64,000 bases of DNA from Flavobacteriales bacterium (GTDB taxonomy: Bacteria > Bacteroidota > Bacteroidia > Flavobacteriales_F > PHOS-HE28), in assembly GCA_016716605.1 (NCBI GenBank), contig JADJWA010000001.1:2835001-2899000 (forward strand). Direction: 5' to 3'. A model generated the notes under the pieces. The model was not told the DNA's origin. It searched no databases and saw nothing but the letters and a program-made list of their open reading frames with translations. Both the position numbers and the translations under genes were made by a program. Numbering within the stretch: the stretch's first letter is position 1; every line of letters begins with the position of its first letter. Positions 40,070-49,022 of the stretch are shown piece by piece.

Positions 40070-42280
40070 ATGCGCGCATATCATTCATCGGCCATTGCAG
40101 TTGCCCTGTTCCTCACCATGGCAGGCCCGTTCCACGCAAGGGCACATGAGGGCATGTGGCTCCCTACGCTCCTCAAGAGCATCGAGGGCGATCTGCAATC
40201 GGCAGGCCTCAAGCTAAGCGCGGAGGACATCTACAGCATCAACCGCAGCAGCGTCAAGGATGCCATTGTCCTCTTCGGTGGCGGCTGCACGGCCGAAGTG
40301 ATAAGTGGGCAGGGGCTCATCCTTACCAATCACCATTGCGGTTTCGGGGCCATCACCGACCACAGCACCGTTGAGAATGATCGGCTGAAGAACGGATTCT
40401 GGGCCGCTTCCAAGGCCGATGAGCTGCGCAACCCCGGCCTAACCGCCACTTTCGTGGTGCGCATGGAGGATGTGACGGAGAAGATCGTGCCTCTGATCAC
40501 GCCAGCCGTTGAGGGCAACGAGCAGGCCCGCCGCGACCTGGTTGCCCAGTTGAGCAAGACCATCATCGAGGAAGCCATAGCCGGCACGCATTACAAGGCG
40601 GTGGTCCGCCCCTTCAATTACGGGAACAGCTATTTCCTCATCGTCACCGAAACCTTCCGTGACGTGCGCTTGGTCGGTGCGCCGCCCTCGAGCATCGGGA
40701 AGTACGGAGGCGATACCGACAATTGGATGTGGCCGCGCCACAATGCCGACTTCAGCCTCTTCCGCATCTATTGCGGACCCGATGGCAGACCAGCCGACCC
40801 AAGCGATGCCAACATGCCCTTCGCTCCGCGCCATGTGCTGCCCATCAGCATCGATGGCGTGCAGGAAGGCGACTTCGCGATGATCTTCGGGTTCCCCGGA
40901 CAAACACAACGGTACCTTACCAGCTACGCGGTGGAATACGTGCAGCAGGAGCAGGATCCCGCCCGCATCGCAATGCGCACGGCCAGCCTTGGTGTAATCG
41001 ACGCCGCCATGGCCAGTAGCGACCGCCTGCGGCTGATGTACGCCGACAAGCAGGCAGGGATCAGCAACGCCTGGAAGAAATGGATCGGTCAGCGGCGTGG
41101 GCTGAAGGAGCTACGAACACTGGAAGTGAAGCGTGCCTACGAAGAAGCATACAACACCAAAGCGAAGGAAATGGGGAAGCCCGAGTACGCCCAAGCGCTC
41201 GTCACGCTCAAGGCTGCCTATGGCGATTATGTGCCCTTCGCGATGGCACGCGACCTATACGTGGAAATGGTCTACTACGGGCCCGAGTTGCTTCGCTTCG
41301 CGGATGCCTTCAAGGATTTGATCGAGCAACAAGAGGTGCTGCACAAGGATGGCAAGATCGGGGCTGAGGCGACAAAGCTGCTTCAAGCAGCTGAGGCGCA
41401 CTTCGCTGCGCACGATTCGCAAGTGGACAAGCGCGTGATGAAAGCGCTGCTCCCCATTTATCGGCAGCACATGCCGGCGCACTTGCTGCCCGATGCGTTG
41501 CCCGCGAAGGACCTTTCGCACAAAAGCCAGTGGTATGCATGGGTCGATGACCTCTACGCCCGCAGCGCTTTCACGGACCTTGAACGCCTGAGGAAGGCGC
41601 TGCGCAAACCAAGCCCCGGCGCTTTGAAGAGACTCGCGAATGATCCTGGCTACAAACTGGCCCGCAGCTTCCAGAAGGCATTCTTGGACAAGGTGAGGCC
41701 GGCGCATGCCCAGCTCAGCGATAGGATCGAAGGTGCCATGCGCACCTACGTGAAGGGCATGATGGACCTGTACCCGGAGAAGACCTATTGGCCCGATGCC
41801 AACAGCACCATGCGCCTCAGCTACGGCAAAGTGGAAGGCAGCGCCCCGCGCGATGGTGTTGAATACATCCATTACAGCACGCTCGATGGTGTGGTGGAGA
41901 AGCACATTCCGGGTGATTCCGAATTCGACCTGCCGGAGCGGCTCATAGAACTGAATGCCGCTAAGGATTTCGGGCGCTACGGCGTGAATGGCACCATGCC
42001 CGTGTGCTTCACCAGCTCCTTGCATACCACGGGAGGCAACAGCGGCAGCCCGGTGCTGAACGGGCGCGGCGAGCTAATCGGCCTCAATTTCGACCGGAGC
42101 TGGGAGAGCACCATGAGCGATATCCAGTTCGACCCCGATAAGTGCCGCAACATCTGCGTTGATGCGCGCTACATCCTCTTCCTCGTCGACAAGTTCGCCG
42201 GTGCAGGGCACCTGCTCGAGGAGATGATGATCGTGAAGCGCGAGGCTCCACGCACCATCGAACTGCCCATACACCGATGA
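40070..42280 (+). CDS. S46-family dipeptidyl peptidase, DPP11-like (Asp/Glu-specific)
   Basis: 736 residues. The signal peptide ends at HARAHEG. The catalytic triad is His89 (TNHHCGFG), Asp227 (WPRHNADFS) and Ser658 (GGNSGSPVLNG). The residue 18 after the serine is Arg676 (LNFDRSW). In Porphyromonas DPP11 an Arg at this place selects acidic P1 residues, whereas DPP7 has Gly, so Asp/Glu preference is predicted. These periplasmic enzymes trim dipeptides from oligopeptides taken up as nutrients. The stop overlaps the next start by 4 bp. Confidence 0.93.
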   Translation: MRAYHSSAIAVALFLTMAGPFHARAHEGMWLPTLLKSIEGDLQSAGLKLSAEDIYSINRSSVKDAIVLFGGGCTAEVISGQGLILTNHHCGFGAITDHSTVENDRLKNGFWAASKADELRNPGLTATFVVRMEDVTEKIVPLITPAVEGNEQARRDLVAQLSKTIIEEAIAGTHYKAVVRPFNYGNSYFLIVTETFRDVRLVGAPPSSIGKYGGDTDNWMWPRHNADFSLFRIYCGPDGRPADPSDANMPFAPRHVLPISIDGVQEGDFAMIFGFPGQTQRYLTSYAVEYVQQEQDPARIAMRTASLGVIDAAMASSDRLRLMYADKQAGISNAWKKWIGQRRGLKELRTLEVKRAYEEAYNTKAKEMGKPEYAQALVTLKAAYGDYVPFAMARDLYVEMVYYGPELLRFADAFKDLIEQQEVLHKDGKIGAEATKLLQAAEAHFAAHDSQVDKRVMKALLPIYRQHMPAHLLPDALPAKDLSHKSQWYAWVDDLYARSAFTDLERLRKALRKPSPGALKRLANDPGYKLARSFQKAFLDKVRPAHAQLSDRIEGAMRTYVKGMMDLYPEKTYWPDANSTMRLSYGKVEGSAPRDGVEYIHYSTLDGVVEKHIPGDSEFDLPERLIELNAAKDFGRYGVNGTMPVCFTSSLHTTGGNSGSPVLNGRGELIGLNFDRSWESTMSDIQFDPDKCRNICVDARYILFLVDKFAGAGHLLEEMMIVKREAPRTIELPIHR

Positions 42281-42525
42281 GCGCCTGGGTTGAACGAGAA
42301 GGCAAGCTCTGCCGCACCATCCGCTTCAACGACTTCAGTGAAGCTTTCGCGTTCATGGCCCGTGTGGCAATGGTGGCTGAGAAGTTGAATCACCATCCAG
42401 AATGGACCAACACCTGGAACACGGTTGATATCCGCTTGAGCACCCACGACACGGGAGGCAGCATCACGGAGAAGGACCTCAGACTGGCGGCCGCCATCGA
42501 TGCCATCATCGGCGAGTCGCACTGA
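42277..42525 (+). CDS. 4a-hydroxytetrahydrobiopterin dehydratase (pterin-4-alpha-carbinolamine dehydratase)
   Basis: 82 residues, normal for the family though slightly short at the N-terminus. It contains the active-site signature EKLNHHPEW followed by VDIRLSTHDTGGSIT and the final LAAAIDAI helix. It dehydrates the 4a-carbinolamine formed by aromatic amino acid hydroxylases; no such hydroxylase is nearby. It overlaps the S46 peptidase by 4 bp. Confidence 0.92.
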   Translation: MSAWVEREGKLCRTIRFNDFSEAFAFMARVAMVAEKLNHHPEWTNTWNTVDIRLSTHDTGGSITEKDLRLAAAIDAIIGESH

Positions 42526-42542
42526 GCCCGCTTGAAAGTTGA

Positions 42543-42563
42543 AGCCCCGCCAGCGGCGGGGCT
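42543..42563. terminator. GC-rich hairpin between convergent genes
   Basis: AGCCCCGCC AGC GGCGGGGCT: a 9-bp perfect stem with a 3-nt loop between the pterin dehydratase and the DUF1573 gene, which converge here. It is a likely bidirectional terminator without a strong T-run. Confidence 0.65.
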
Positions 42564-42586
42564 CCTGAATCAAATGCGAGGCTGGT

Positions 42587-43153
42587 TCATTGCCCGATTG
42601 AAATGGTCTGGGGCTGTTCGCCCACTGCATTCGGATCGCCCGTGCCGGGCTGCACGAAGGCCTTGATCCGCAGCTCGGTCTCCTTCGGCTCCGTGTTGGC
42701 CACCACCTTCACGGATTTCTGCTGCTGGTTCTCCTGCTTGCCAGGGCTGTATTCCACTTCGATCTCACCGGTGCCGCCAGGAGGGATGGGGGCCTTGGGA
42801 TAGTTGGGCACCGTGCACCCGCAGCTGCCGGTGGCACTCTCGATGATCAGGGGCTCCTTGCCGCTGTTGGTGAAGTTGAACACGTACTTGTTCTTGCTGT
42901 CCTGCTTCACGCTGCCGAAATCGTGCTCGTACTTGCCGAAGGTCATCGTGGTCTTCGGCCGATTATCCACCACCGGTGCAGCGGTATTGGCCGCTGGGTC
43001 GAACGTTTCACCCGAAGGGGTGGCTGCGGCAGCCACTAAGGTGGAGCTGCTCGGTTCGGAGCTGCCTGAGTCGTCTTTGAGTTGGCCCCAAGCGATTACG
43101 CCGAGCGCGATGGCGATCACGCCCAGGAGTGCGATCTGGATCTTGTCTTTCAT
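42587..43153 (-). CDS. DUF1573 domain protein, membrane-anchored
   Basis: 188 residues. One N-terminal membrane helix (IALLGVIAIALGVIAW) is followed by a Ser/Ala-rich linker, then a DUF1573 domain with EHDFGSVKQDSKNKYVFNF, the conserved SCGCTVP and IPPGGTGEIEVEYSP. The domain is an Ig-like fold common in Bacteroidota, of unknown function. A TATTTTCG box lies ~35 bp upstream of the ATG. Confidence 0.9.
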   Translation of the reverse strand: MKDKIQIALLGVIAIALGVIAWGQLKDDSGSSEPSSSTLVAAAATPSGETFDPAANTAAPVVDNRPKTTMTFGKYEHDFGSVKQDSKNKYVFNFTNSGKEPLIIESATGSCGCTVPNYPKAPIPPGGTGEIEVEYSPGKQENQQQKSVKVVANTEPKETELRIKAFVQPGTGDPNAVGEQPQTISIGQ

Positions 43154-43187
43154 GGGAGTCGGGTTGCCTTTTTCGGTGATTGGGGGG

Positions 43188-43195
43188 CGAAAATA
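43188..43195 (-). promoter_or_regulatory. TAnnTT-type -7 box (TATTTTCG) upstream of the DUF1573 gene
   Basis: On the minus strand, TATTTTCG lies 34 bp before the ATG at 43153. Pattern match only. Confidence 0.4.
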
Positions 43196-43199
43196 GGGG

Positions 43200-43224
43200 A
43201 AGGCCCGCCGAACCGGCGGGCCTT
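43200..43224 (-). terminator. Hairpin after the S41 peptidase gene
   Basis: AAGGCCCGCCG / CGGCGGGCCTT, an 11-bp stem with a short loop, lies 22 bp past the stop of the S41 peptidase on the minus strand. Only a weak pyrimidine tail follows. Confidence 0.65.
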
Positions 43225-43246
43225 AACGATTCATTCAAGAAGTGGG

Positions 43247-44857
43247 TCAGCGTGACATGCCCAGGCGCTGGAAGCTGTTGTCGGAGAGTGCCTCCAAGGC
43301 CTTCTGGAAGCTGCGGTCAACCAGGTTCTCCGCATTGATCACCTGCCAATAGGCTGAGGTGTCCCAGAGATCGCGCGCCACCAGGGCCTTCAGCCGCAGG
43401 GCAATGAGCGCCCTGGAGCGGGCGAGGCCCTCACGGTCTTCGGCGATGCCATCCTTTCCTGCATAAGCGACCAAGGCCTCCATCATGACGTCGCCTACCT
43501 GATACGATTCCTTGAAGGCCTCGACACCGGCGTATCGCCGAAGCAGGTCCTCACGGTTGTCATCGACATAGGTGAGGGCGAAGGTGTTCAGCACGCCCTT
43601 GCGCACCAATTGGCCGAAATAGCCGCTGCTCTGGGTGGTATCGATCGGCACGAAGACGTCAGGCATGATGCCACCGCCTCCGAATACCACCCGCTTGTTC
43701 ATGGTGTAGTATTTCACCGTGTCGCCATGCGCGGCATTTTCATCGCCGGTAAGCTCGCCATTGGCCAACCGCTGGCTCTTTTCCTTTCGGTAGGCCTCCA
43801 CGCCCTCTTCGTAGGGCTTCTGGATGCAACGGCCGCTGGGCGTGTAATAACGGCTCACGGTGAGGCGCACCGCACTGCCATCGGGCAGCATCACAGGCCG
43901 CTGCACAAGCCCCTTCCCAAAGCTCCTTCGGCCGATCACCATGCCCCGGTCCCAATCCTGAACGGCCCCGCTCACAATCTCGCTGGCGCTGGCGCTTCCT
44001 TCATCCACCAGCACCACCAGCCGGCCTTTCTCGAACCGTCCCTCCTTGGTGGAGTAAGTGTCCTCGCGCGGCGAGGTGCGGCCTTGGGTGTATACGATCA
44101 GCTTCCGGTCGCCCAGGAATTCGTCGCTCATCTCGATCGCCGTGCGCAGATAGCCGCCGCCATTGCCTTGCAGGTCCAGGATCAGGTCCTGCATGCCCAT
44201 GGCTTTCAGTTCATCGAGCTTCTCGCGGAACTCCTTCATGGTGGTTGCGCTGAATCGGCTCACCTTGATGTAGCCCACATGCGGCGCGGCCATGTACGAG
44301 GCCTCGACGCTGAAGATGGGGATCTTGTCCCGGATGATCGCGAATTCCAGCGGCGCCGTCTCATTCCTTCGGGCTATGTGCACCATGACCTTGGAGCCCT
44401 TCTTCCCGCGCAGCCGCTTCATCACATCGCTGTTCTTGAAACCCACGCCGGCCGCGTTCTCGCCATCAATGCTCAGGATGCGGTCGCCGGCGCGGATCCC
44501 CAGCCGCTCGCTCGGACCGCCCGGGATGGCATCCACTACCATGATCGTGTCCTTCACGATGTTGAATTGTATCCCGACGCCTTCGAAATTGCCCTTGAGC
44601 GGCTCATTCACCTCTTCAAGCTCCTCCTTGGGGATATAGATGGAATGCGGATCGAGCTCCTCCAGCATGCGCACAATAGCGGCATCAACCAGCTCCTTCC
44701 GATCCACATCATCCACATACATGCGGTCGATGTGATAGAGGAGCGACTCCAATTTGCCTATCGTGGCCGGGTCTTGTGAGCTGGGCGGGGTCTGGGACCG
44801 AACAAGACCGGTGCAAAAGACCACTGCGGCCAATGCGGCAGAGCGTGCGTAGTTCAT
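43247..44857 (-). CDS. S41-family C-terminal processing peptidase (CtpA/Prc-like)
   Basis: 536 residues with a signal peptide. A PDZ domain lies at ~85-165 (GNFEGVGIQFN, GGPSERLGIRAGDRILSIDG). The S41 catalytic core follows, with Ser in GSASASEIVSGA and Lys in IGRRSFGKGLV. The C-terminal ~130 residues are helical. CTPs cleave envelope proteins in the periplasm, often with a PDZ-controlled active site; substrates are not known here. A TACATTGT sequence lies ~22 bp upstream of the ATG. Confidence 0.94.
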   Translation of the reverse strand: MNYARSAALAAVVFCTGLVRSQTPPSSQDPATIGKLESLLYHIDRMYVDDVDRKELVDAAIVRMLEELDPHSIYIPKEELEEVNEPLKGNFEGVGIQFNIVKDTIMVVDAIPGGPSERLGIRAGDRILSIDGENAAGVGFKNSDVMKRLRGKKGSKVMVHIARRNETAPLEFAIIRDKIPIFSVEASYMAAPHVGYIKVSRFSATTMKEFREKLDELKAMGMQDLILDLQGNGGGYLRTAIEMSDEFLGDRKLIVYTQGRTSPREDTYSTKEGRFEKGRLVVLVDEGSASASEIVSGAVQDWDRGMVIGRRSFGKGLVQRPVMLPDGSAVRLTVSRYYTPSGRCIQKPYEEGVEAYRKEKSQRLANGELTGDENAAHGDTVKYYTMNKRVVFGGGGIMPDVFVPIDTTQSSGYFGQLVRKGVLNTFALTYVDDNREDLLRRYAGVEAFKESYQVGDVMMEALVAYAGKDGIAEDREGLARSRALIALRLKALVARDLWDTSAYWQVINAENLVDRSFQKALEALSDNSFQRLGMSR

Positions 44858-44944
44858 CTGTGCTTCAGGGAATCGGACGACAATGTAACGGATGCGCGAA
44901 GGGCTCGGTTGCCTGCGTTCCCGGCAAGCATCGCACCGCGCGTG

Positions 44945-47365
44945 TCATTCGCGCGCGGAAACGGTCCGGAATCCGACCTCGATTTGCGCGCCATCATCAT
45001 CCGTGAGCGTCAGTCTATGCTCACCATCCGGGATGCGGGCTGTGATCTGGTGCGGAGCGGTCGTGCTTGCCCGATAGCGGCCGTCGAGGTCCCAATGCAC
45101 ACGAGCATATGGCGTGCGGTGAGCGGCCCGCAGGACCAGCTGCCCCGATTCGCCGTCGAGCAAGGTGGGCAGGTACAAGGTGGCGCCGTGTTCGGGATAA
45201 ATCATCTGCATGGGCAGGTCCAAAGCTGGGACCGTGCTTTCCAGAACAGGAGGCAACGGACGGTACGCTGGATGGTGCTGGATGAAATAATGCTCCATGG
45301 CCGGCGGAAGCGAGAACCAGGAAATCCCGCGCGAATCAGCGCTGGGAGCCACCCGATGTGTGCCATCGCGGTTGACGACGATGCGCACGTGGAAAGGGCA
45401 GGGAGCTGTTCGCCAGGCTTCGCGAAGGACCAATCGCTGCACCGTCGCAGGGCAATCCGGTCCGCTACGGTAGCCGCTCACCGGGCATACGGACATGGTA
45501 TCGAGTGCGTCGAAAGGGGTTTCGAAGCCCGAAGCCCTGGGCAACGCGCCGAACACATCGAAGAGCATGGGGGCCGCAGCCAAAGTGCCAGTAAGCCCCG
45601 GCCTGCCTTCGCCGCTCGCGTTCCCGGACCACACACCCACGGCGAACCGGCTATTCACGCCGATGGCCCAGGCATCGCGATGCCCGAAGCTGGTGCCGGT
45701 CTTCCAAGCAATGCTGTGCTCATCGGCGAAGCGCTGCCAGCCGCTCTCCGATTCCGGTCGGTTCACCTGTTGCAGCGCATGCAGCGTGTGGTGGATGGCG
45801 CCAGGCCCGAGCGGTGGTGCTCCCGGTGGCTGTTCAGTGGCTTTGTCTGAATGGAACGAAGGTGCATGCACTGCGCCTAGGAGCGATTGCGGACCGCCGC
45901 TGTACCGCTGCACCACGCGGGCCAGGCTGGCATACGCACCTGTGAGTTCCCACAAGCTGCTTTCGCCGCCACCCACGATCAAGGATAGTCCGTAGTGTCC
46001 GGCAGAGCGATCGAGTCCGAGCATCCCCATGGCCACCAGCATTCGGCGGGTGCGCTCCACCCCGTGCTCGCGGAGCGCTCTCACCGCCGGCACATTCAGC
46101 GATCGGGCCAGCGCCGCTGATGCCGGAACTGCCCCGCTGAACCGGCCATCGTGGTTCCGCGGCGAGAACCCGTCGTAGCTCGTGGGCAAGTCGGCCACGA
46201 GCTGATCGGGCATGCGTTCACCGGATTGCAGCATGGCCGCATGCAGGAATGGCTTCAGCAAGCTGCCCGTGCTCCGTTGGGCGCGAATCATGTCCACCTC
46301 GGCTTGCCGCTCCGCATCGGGAAGGTTGCCTACGTACGCCAGCGCCTCGCCGCTCTCCACATCAATCACCAGCACGGCGGCATTGTGCACCTCGTTAGCG
46401 CGCAGCGCAGCACCGTACCGGCCGGCGATTTCCGTGATCCGCGTCTGCAGATCGGGATCAATGGTGCTCCGGATTCGCTGTCCGCCGAAGCCCGTGGCCT
46501 GCAACGAGCCGAGCAGATGGGGAGCCAGCCGCGGCATGGGCATGGGCGAATCGGGGAGGGGCTCTTCGCTGGCGAGCGACCATTCCAGGCTATCGATTGC
46601 ATGCACGGCCAGCAGCCGGTCGAGCAATCGGTTGCGCTTGGCGAGCAGCGCGCTGCGGTTGCGCCCCGGATGGATGCGGGCAGGCGCGTTGGGCAGCACG
46701 GCCAGCGTGGCGCATTCGGCCCAGCTCAGCTGGTACGCTGCTTTCCCGTACCAGCGCCAGGCCGCGGCGTCGAGGCCCACGACATTGCCGCCGAACGGGG
46801 CATTGGCGGCATGCAGCAGCAGGATCTCCTCCTTGGTGAACCGGAGTTCGAGCCGCAGGGCAAGGCCCATCTCCAGCAGTTTGTTCCCGATCGACCGCTT
46901 CTTGCGGCTCAAAGCCATCCGCGCCACCTGCATGGTAATCGTGCTGCCGCCGCTTACGGTCCGGCCCGCTTCAATATTCTGTCGAGCCGCCCGAATGAGC
47001 GATGGCAATCGGATGCCCAAGTGCGTATGGAAACGGCGATCCTCGAACTCGAGCAAGCAGCGCTCGAAGCGCCAAGGGGTGCTATCGGGCGCTGGCATGC
47101 GCCATTGGCCATCACGGGCCACCGTAGCACCGAGCAGCCGCCCATCCTGCGCGAGAAGCACCGTGCTCAGCGGTGCATCGAAGAGCGGTGCCATCGGCCA
47201 CCACTTCGCCCAAGCGAACAATGCCATGAATGCCATCAAGGGCCAACGGATGCGACAGGCCACCCGACCCACGCGACTGAGCGATCGATGGAGGATTGGC
47301 TTCCCCGTCACGGCGGCAAGTTGGAACGCTCGCGCCAACGGTCCGACTACTTTCGCCCGCTTCAT
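44945..47365 (-). CDS. pbpC: Penicillin-binding protein 1C (bifunctional peptidoglycan synthase)
   Basis: About 806 residues. A membrane helix lies near residue 45. The GT51 glycosyltransferase domain has the catalytic-Glu motif FEDRRFHTHLGI and SGGSTITMQVARM. The transpeptidase domain has SLLK (in STGSLLKPF), SLN (ARSLNVPAV) and KTGTSFG. The C-terminal BiPBP_C-type beta domain begins near PEHGATLYLP. It polymerises and cross-links peptidoglycan. The start is uncertain: ATG at 47365 (chosen), or 47377, which would overlap the ATG of the divergent protease gene, or an internal ATG at 47236 just before the membrane helix. Confidence 0.92.
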   Translation of the reverse strand: MKRAKVVGPLARAFQLAAVTGKPILHRSLSRVGRVACRIRWPLMAFMALFAWAKWWPMAPLFDAPLSTVLLAQDGRLLGATVARDGQWRMPAPDSTPWRFERCLLEFEDRRFHTHLGIRLPSLIRAARQNIEAGRTVSGGSTITMQVARMALSRKKRSIGNKLLEMGLALRLELRFTKEEILLLHAANAPFGGNVVGLDAAAWRWYGKAAYQLSWAECATLAVLPNAPARIHPGRNRSALLAKRNRLLDRLLAVHAIDSLEWSLASEEPLPDSPMPMPRLAPHLLGSLQATGFGGQRIRSTIDPDLQTRITEIAGRYGAALRANEVHNAAVLVIDVESGEALAYVGNLPDAERQAEVDMIRAQRSTGSLLKPFLHAAMLQSGERMPDQLVADLPTSYDGFSPRNHDGRFSGAVPASAALARSLNVPAVRALREHGVERTRRMLVAMGMLGLDRSAGHYGLSLIVGGGESSLWELTGAYASLARVVQRYSGGPQSLLGAVHAPSFHSDKATEQPPGAPPLGPGAIHHTLHALQQVNRPESESGWQRFADEHSIAWKTGTSFGHRDAWAIGVNSRFAVGVWSGNASGEGRPGLTGTLAAAPMLFDVFGALPRASGFETPFDALDTMSVCPVSGYRSGPDCPATVQRLVLREAWRTAPCPFHVRIVVNRDGTHRVAPSADSRGISWFSLPPAMEHYFIQHHPAYRPLPPVLESTVPALDLPMQMIYPEHGATLYLPTLLDGESGQLVLRAAHRTPYARVHWDLDGRYRASTTAPHQITARIPDGEHRLTLTDDDGAQIEVGFRTVSARE
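47348..47355 (+). promoter_or_regulatory. TAnnTT-type -7 box (TACTTTCG) upstream of the second Lys-C-like protease
   Basis: TACTTTCG, identical to the box at 40035, ends 20 bp before the ATG at 47376. It lies inside the proposed N-terminal coding end of pbpC, which argues for a later pbpC start. Confidence 0.45.
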
Positions 47366-47375
47366 CAACGGATCC

Positions 47376-49019
47376 ATGCGCGCACTACTGCTCCTCAACG
47401 TCGGTCTTGCCTTCTTCTTGTCATCGGCGAAAGCCCAGGAAACCACAGGCGCCATTCCGCTGAGCGTGGCTTTGGGCCTCGATTCCGAGGCGGTTCCTTC
47501 CGCATATGCCCAACCATTCGACCCGGATGCCGCCGCCATGGCCGACGGGCAGCGGGAGGCCGAAGGCAAGGTGCCGCTCTACGGGCGGTTCGTGGCCTGT
47601 GAGGCGGCGCTCCCCTCGCATGGGCTATGGACGGAACTGCCCGGTGGCGACCGTATCTGGCGCTTGGAGGTGGTTTCGCCGGGGGCCTTATCCGTGGAAC
47701 TGTTCTTCGAGGACGTGCATCTGCCGAACGGTGCACAGGTGCACGTGATCGGGCCCGATGGCGGCATGTGGTTCGGTGGATACACCGCGGCCCATGTGCG
47801 TGATGGGCTGCTGAGTACGGACCTTGTCGTAGGCGAGCGATGCGTGATCGAATACCATGAGCCTGCTGCGGTGCGTGGCGAAGGCTCCCTGATGCTGAGC
47901 CGATTGGCGCACGGCTACCGCTCGGTTTCCGTCCGTGGACCCGGATCGCGCTCCGGAGAATGCCAGGTGGATGTGGCCTGCTCCGAAGCGGATGCTTGGC
48001 AGGACCAGGTGCGTTCAGTGATGCGTATCCGCGTGGTGGATCCAGTCGGCGTGGGCTTCTGCACCGGGGTGCTCATGAACAACAGCGCTCAGGACTGCAA
48101 GCCTTACGTGCTCACGGCGAACCATTGCACCATGGACAGCAACACCGGCAATTTCTCCAGCTTTCAGTTCCGATGGAATTACCAGCAGAGCATTTGTGAC
48201 GGCACCAGCACCACCATCAACGGTTTCAATGTGGTGGGCTGCACCCGCCGCGCCGATAGCAACGATAATGGAGGAGACAACGGCTCCGATTTCACGCTGG
48301 TGGAGCTCAACGCACCTGTTCCGGCCTCTGTGAATGCGTACTACGCCGGCTGGGATGCCGTCAACACCGCACCGGCCGGCGGGGTGTGCATACATCATCC
48401 CGATGGCGACTACAAGAAGATCAGCACCTTCACCTCCACGGCGGCGAGCACATCATGGGGCGGCCCCACCGGCACGCATTGGCGCGTGACCTGGGCGCCC
48501 ACCCTGCATGGCCATGGGGTCACCGAAGGCGGCTCTTCGGGATCGCCACTCTTCAATTCGGCCAAGCGCGTGGTGGGCACGCTCACGGGCGGCTCCAGTT
48601 TCTGCGATTCGCCTACCGCGCCGGATTATTACGGCAAGATGAGCTACCACTTCGGCACGGGCAATCCGAATCCTACCGCCGAGGAACTCAAGTTCTGGCT
48701 CGCACCGGTCTTCAATGTGACCTCGCTCAACGGCAGCAGCAATCCCTGCGCGACCATCGGCATCCAAGAACGAATGCTGCCGAATCCTGAAGTATCGCCG
48801 AATCCTTCGAGCGATCAGTTCACCGTGCTGCTGCCCGAGGCCATCGCTGAAGCCGACGCATGGGAGGCGCGCGACCTCGCTGGCCGGACGATTTCGCTGG
48901 GGCGCGTGACCGGCAAGCGGTTCGTGGTGGATGCGAGCGACTGGAGCGAAGGCGTCTACTTGCTTATCGCGCGGTCGGGCGCTGAGCCCGTGGGTGCCGT
49001 ACGGCTGGTGAAGCAATGA
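47376..49019 (+). CDS. Secreted lysyl-endopeptidase-like serine protease with T9SS-like C-terminus
   Basis: 547 residues. The signal peptide ends at AKAQ. A propeptide-like region (to ~195) precedes a chymotrypsin-fold domain with the triad His250 (LTANHC), Asp305 (GSDFTLVEL) and Ser388 (GGSSGSPLFN). The cysteines CQVDVACSEAD and GFCTGVLMNN fit the Achromobacter Lys-C type. Residues ~465-547 look like a type-A T9SS domain (NPEVSPNPSSDQFTV, then DWSEGVYLLIARSG and VRLVKQ). It is a paralogue of 2891-4966, which has a different C-terminus. The longer upstream frame is a shadow of pbpC. Confidence 0.88.
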   Translation: MRALLLLNVGLAFFLSSAKAQETTGAIPLSVALGLDSEAVPSAYAQPFDPDAAAMADGQREAEGKVPLYGRFVACEAALPSHGLWTELPGGDRIWRLEVVSPGALSVELFFEDVHLPNGAQVHVIGPDGGMWFGGYTAAHVRDGLLSTDLVVGERCVIEYHEPAAVRGEGSLMLSRLAHGYRSVSVRGPGSRSGECQVDVACSEADAWQDQVRSVMRIRVVDPVGVGFCTGVLMNNSAQDCKPYVLTANHCTMDSNTGNFSSFQFRWNYQQSICDGTSTTINGFNVVGCTRRADSNDNGGDNGSDFTLVELNAPVPASVNAYYAGWDAVNTAPAGGVCIHHPDGDYKKISTFTSTAASTSWGGPTGTHWRVTWAPTLHGHGVTEGGSSGSPLFNSAKRVVGTLTGGSSFCDSPTAPDYYGKMSYHFGTGNPNPTAEELKFWLAPVFNVTSLNGSSNPCATIGIQERMLPNPEVSPNPSSDQFTVLLPEAIAEADAWEARDLAGRTISLGRVTGKRFVVDASDWSEGVYLLIARSGAEPVGAVRLVKQ

Positions 49020-49022
49020 GCC

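Noticed and set aside
40070..42280. Large overlapping minus-strand frames in many genes (for example 256 residues at 41255-42025)
   Set aside because: High-GC codon bias opens antisense frames; these have low-complexity His/Ala/Arg composition and no domains.
46212..47375. Upstream extension of the second protease on the plus strand
   Set aside because: It is antisense to pbpC; the signal peptide starting at 47376 marks the true start.
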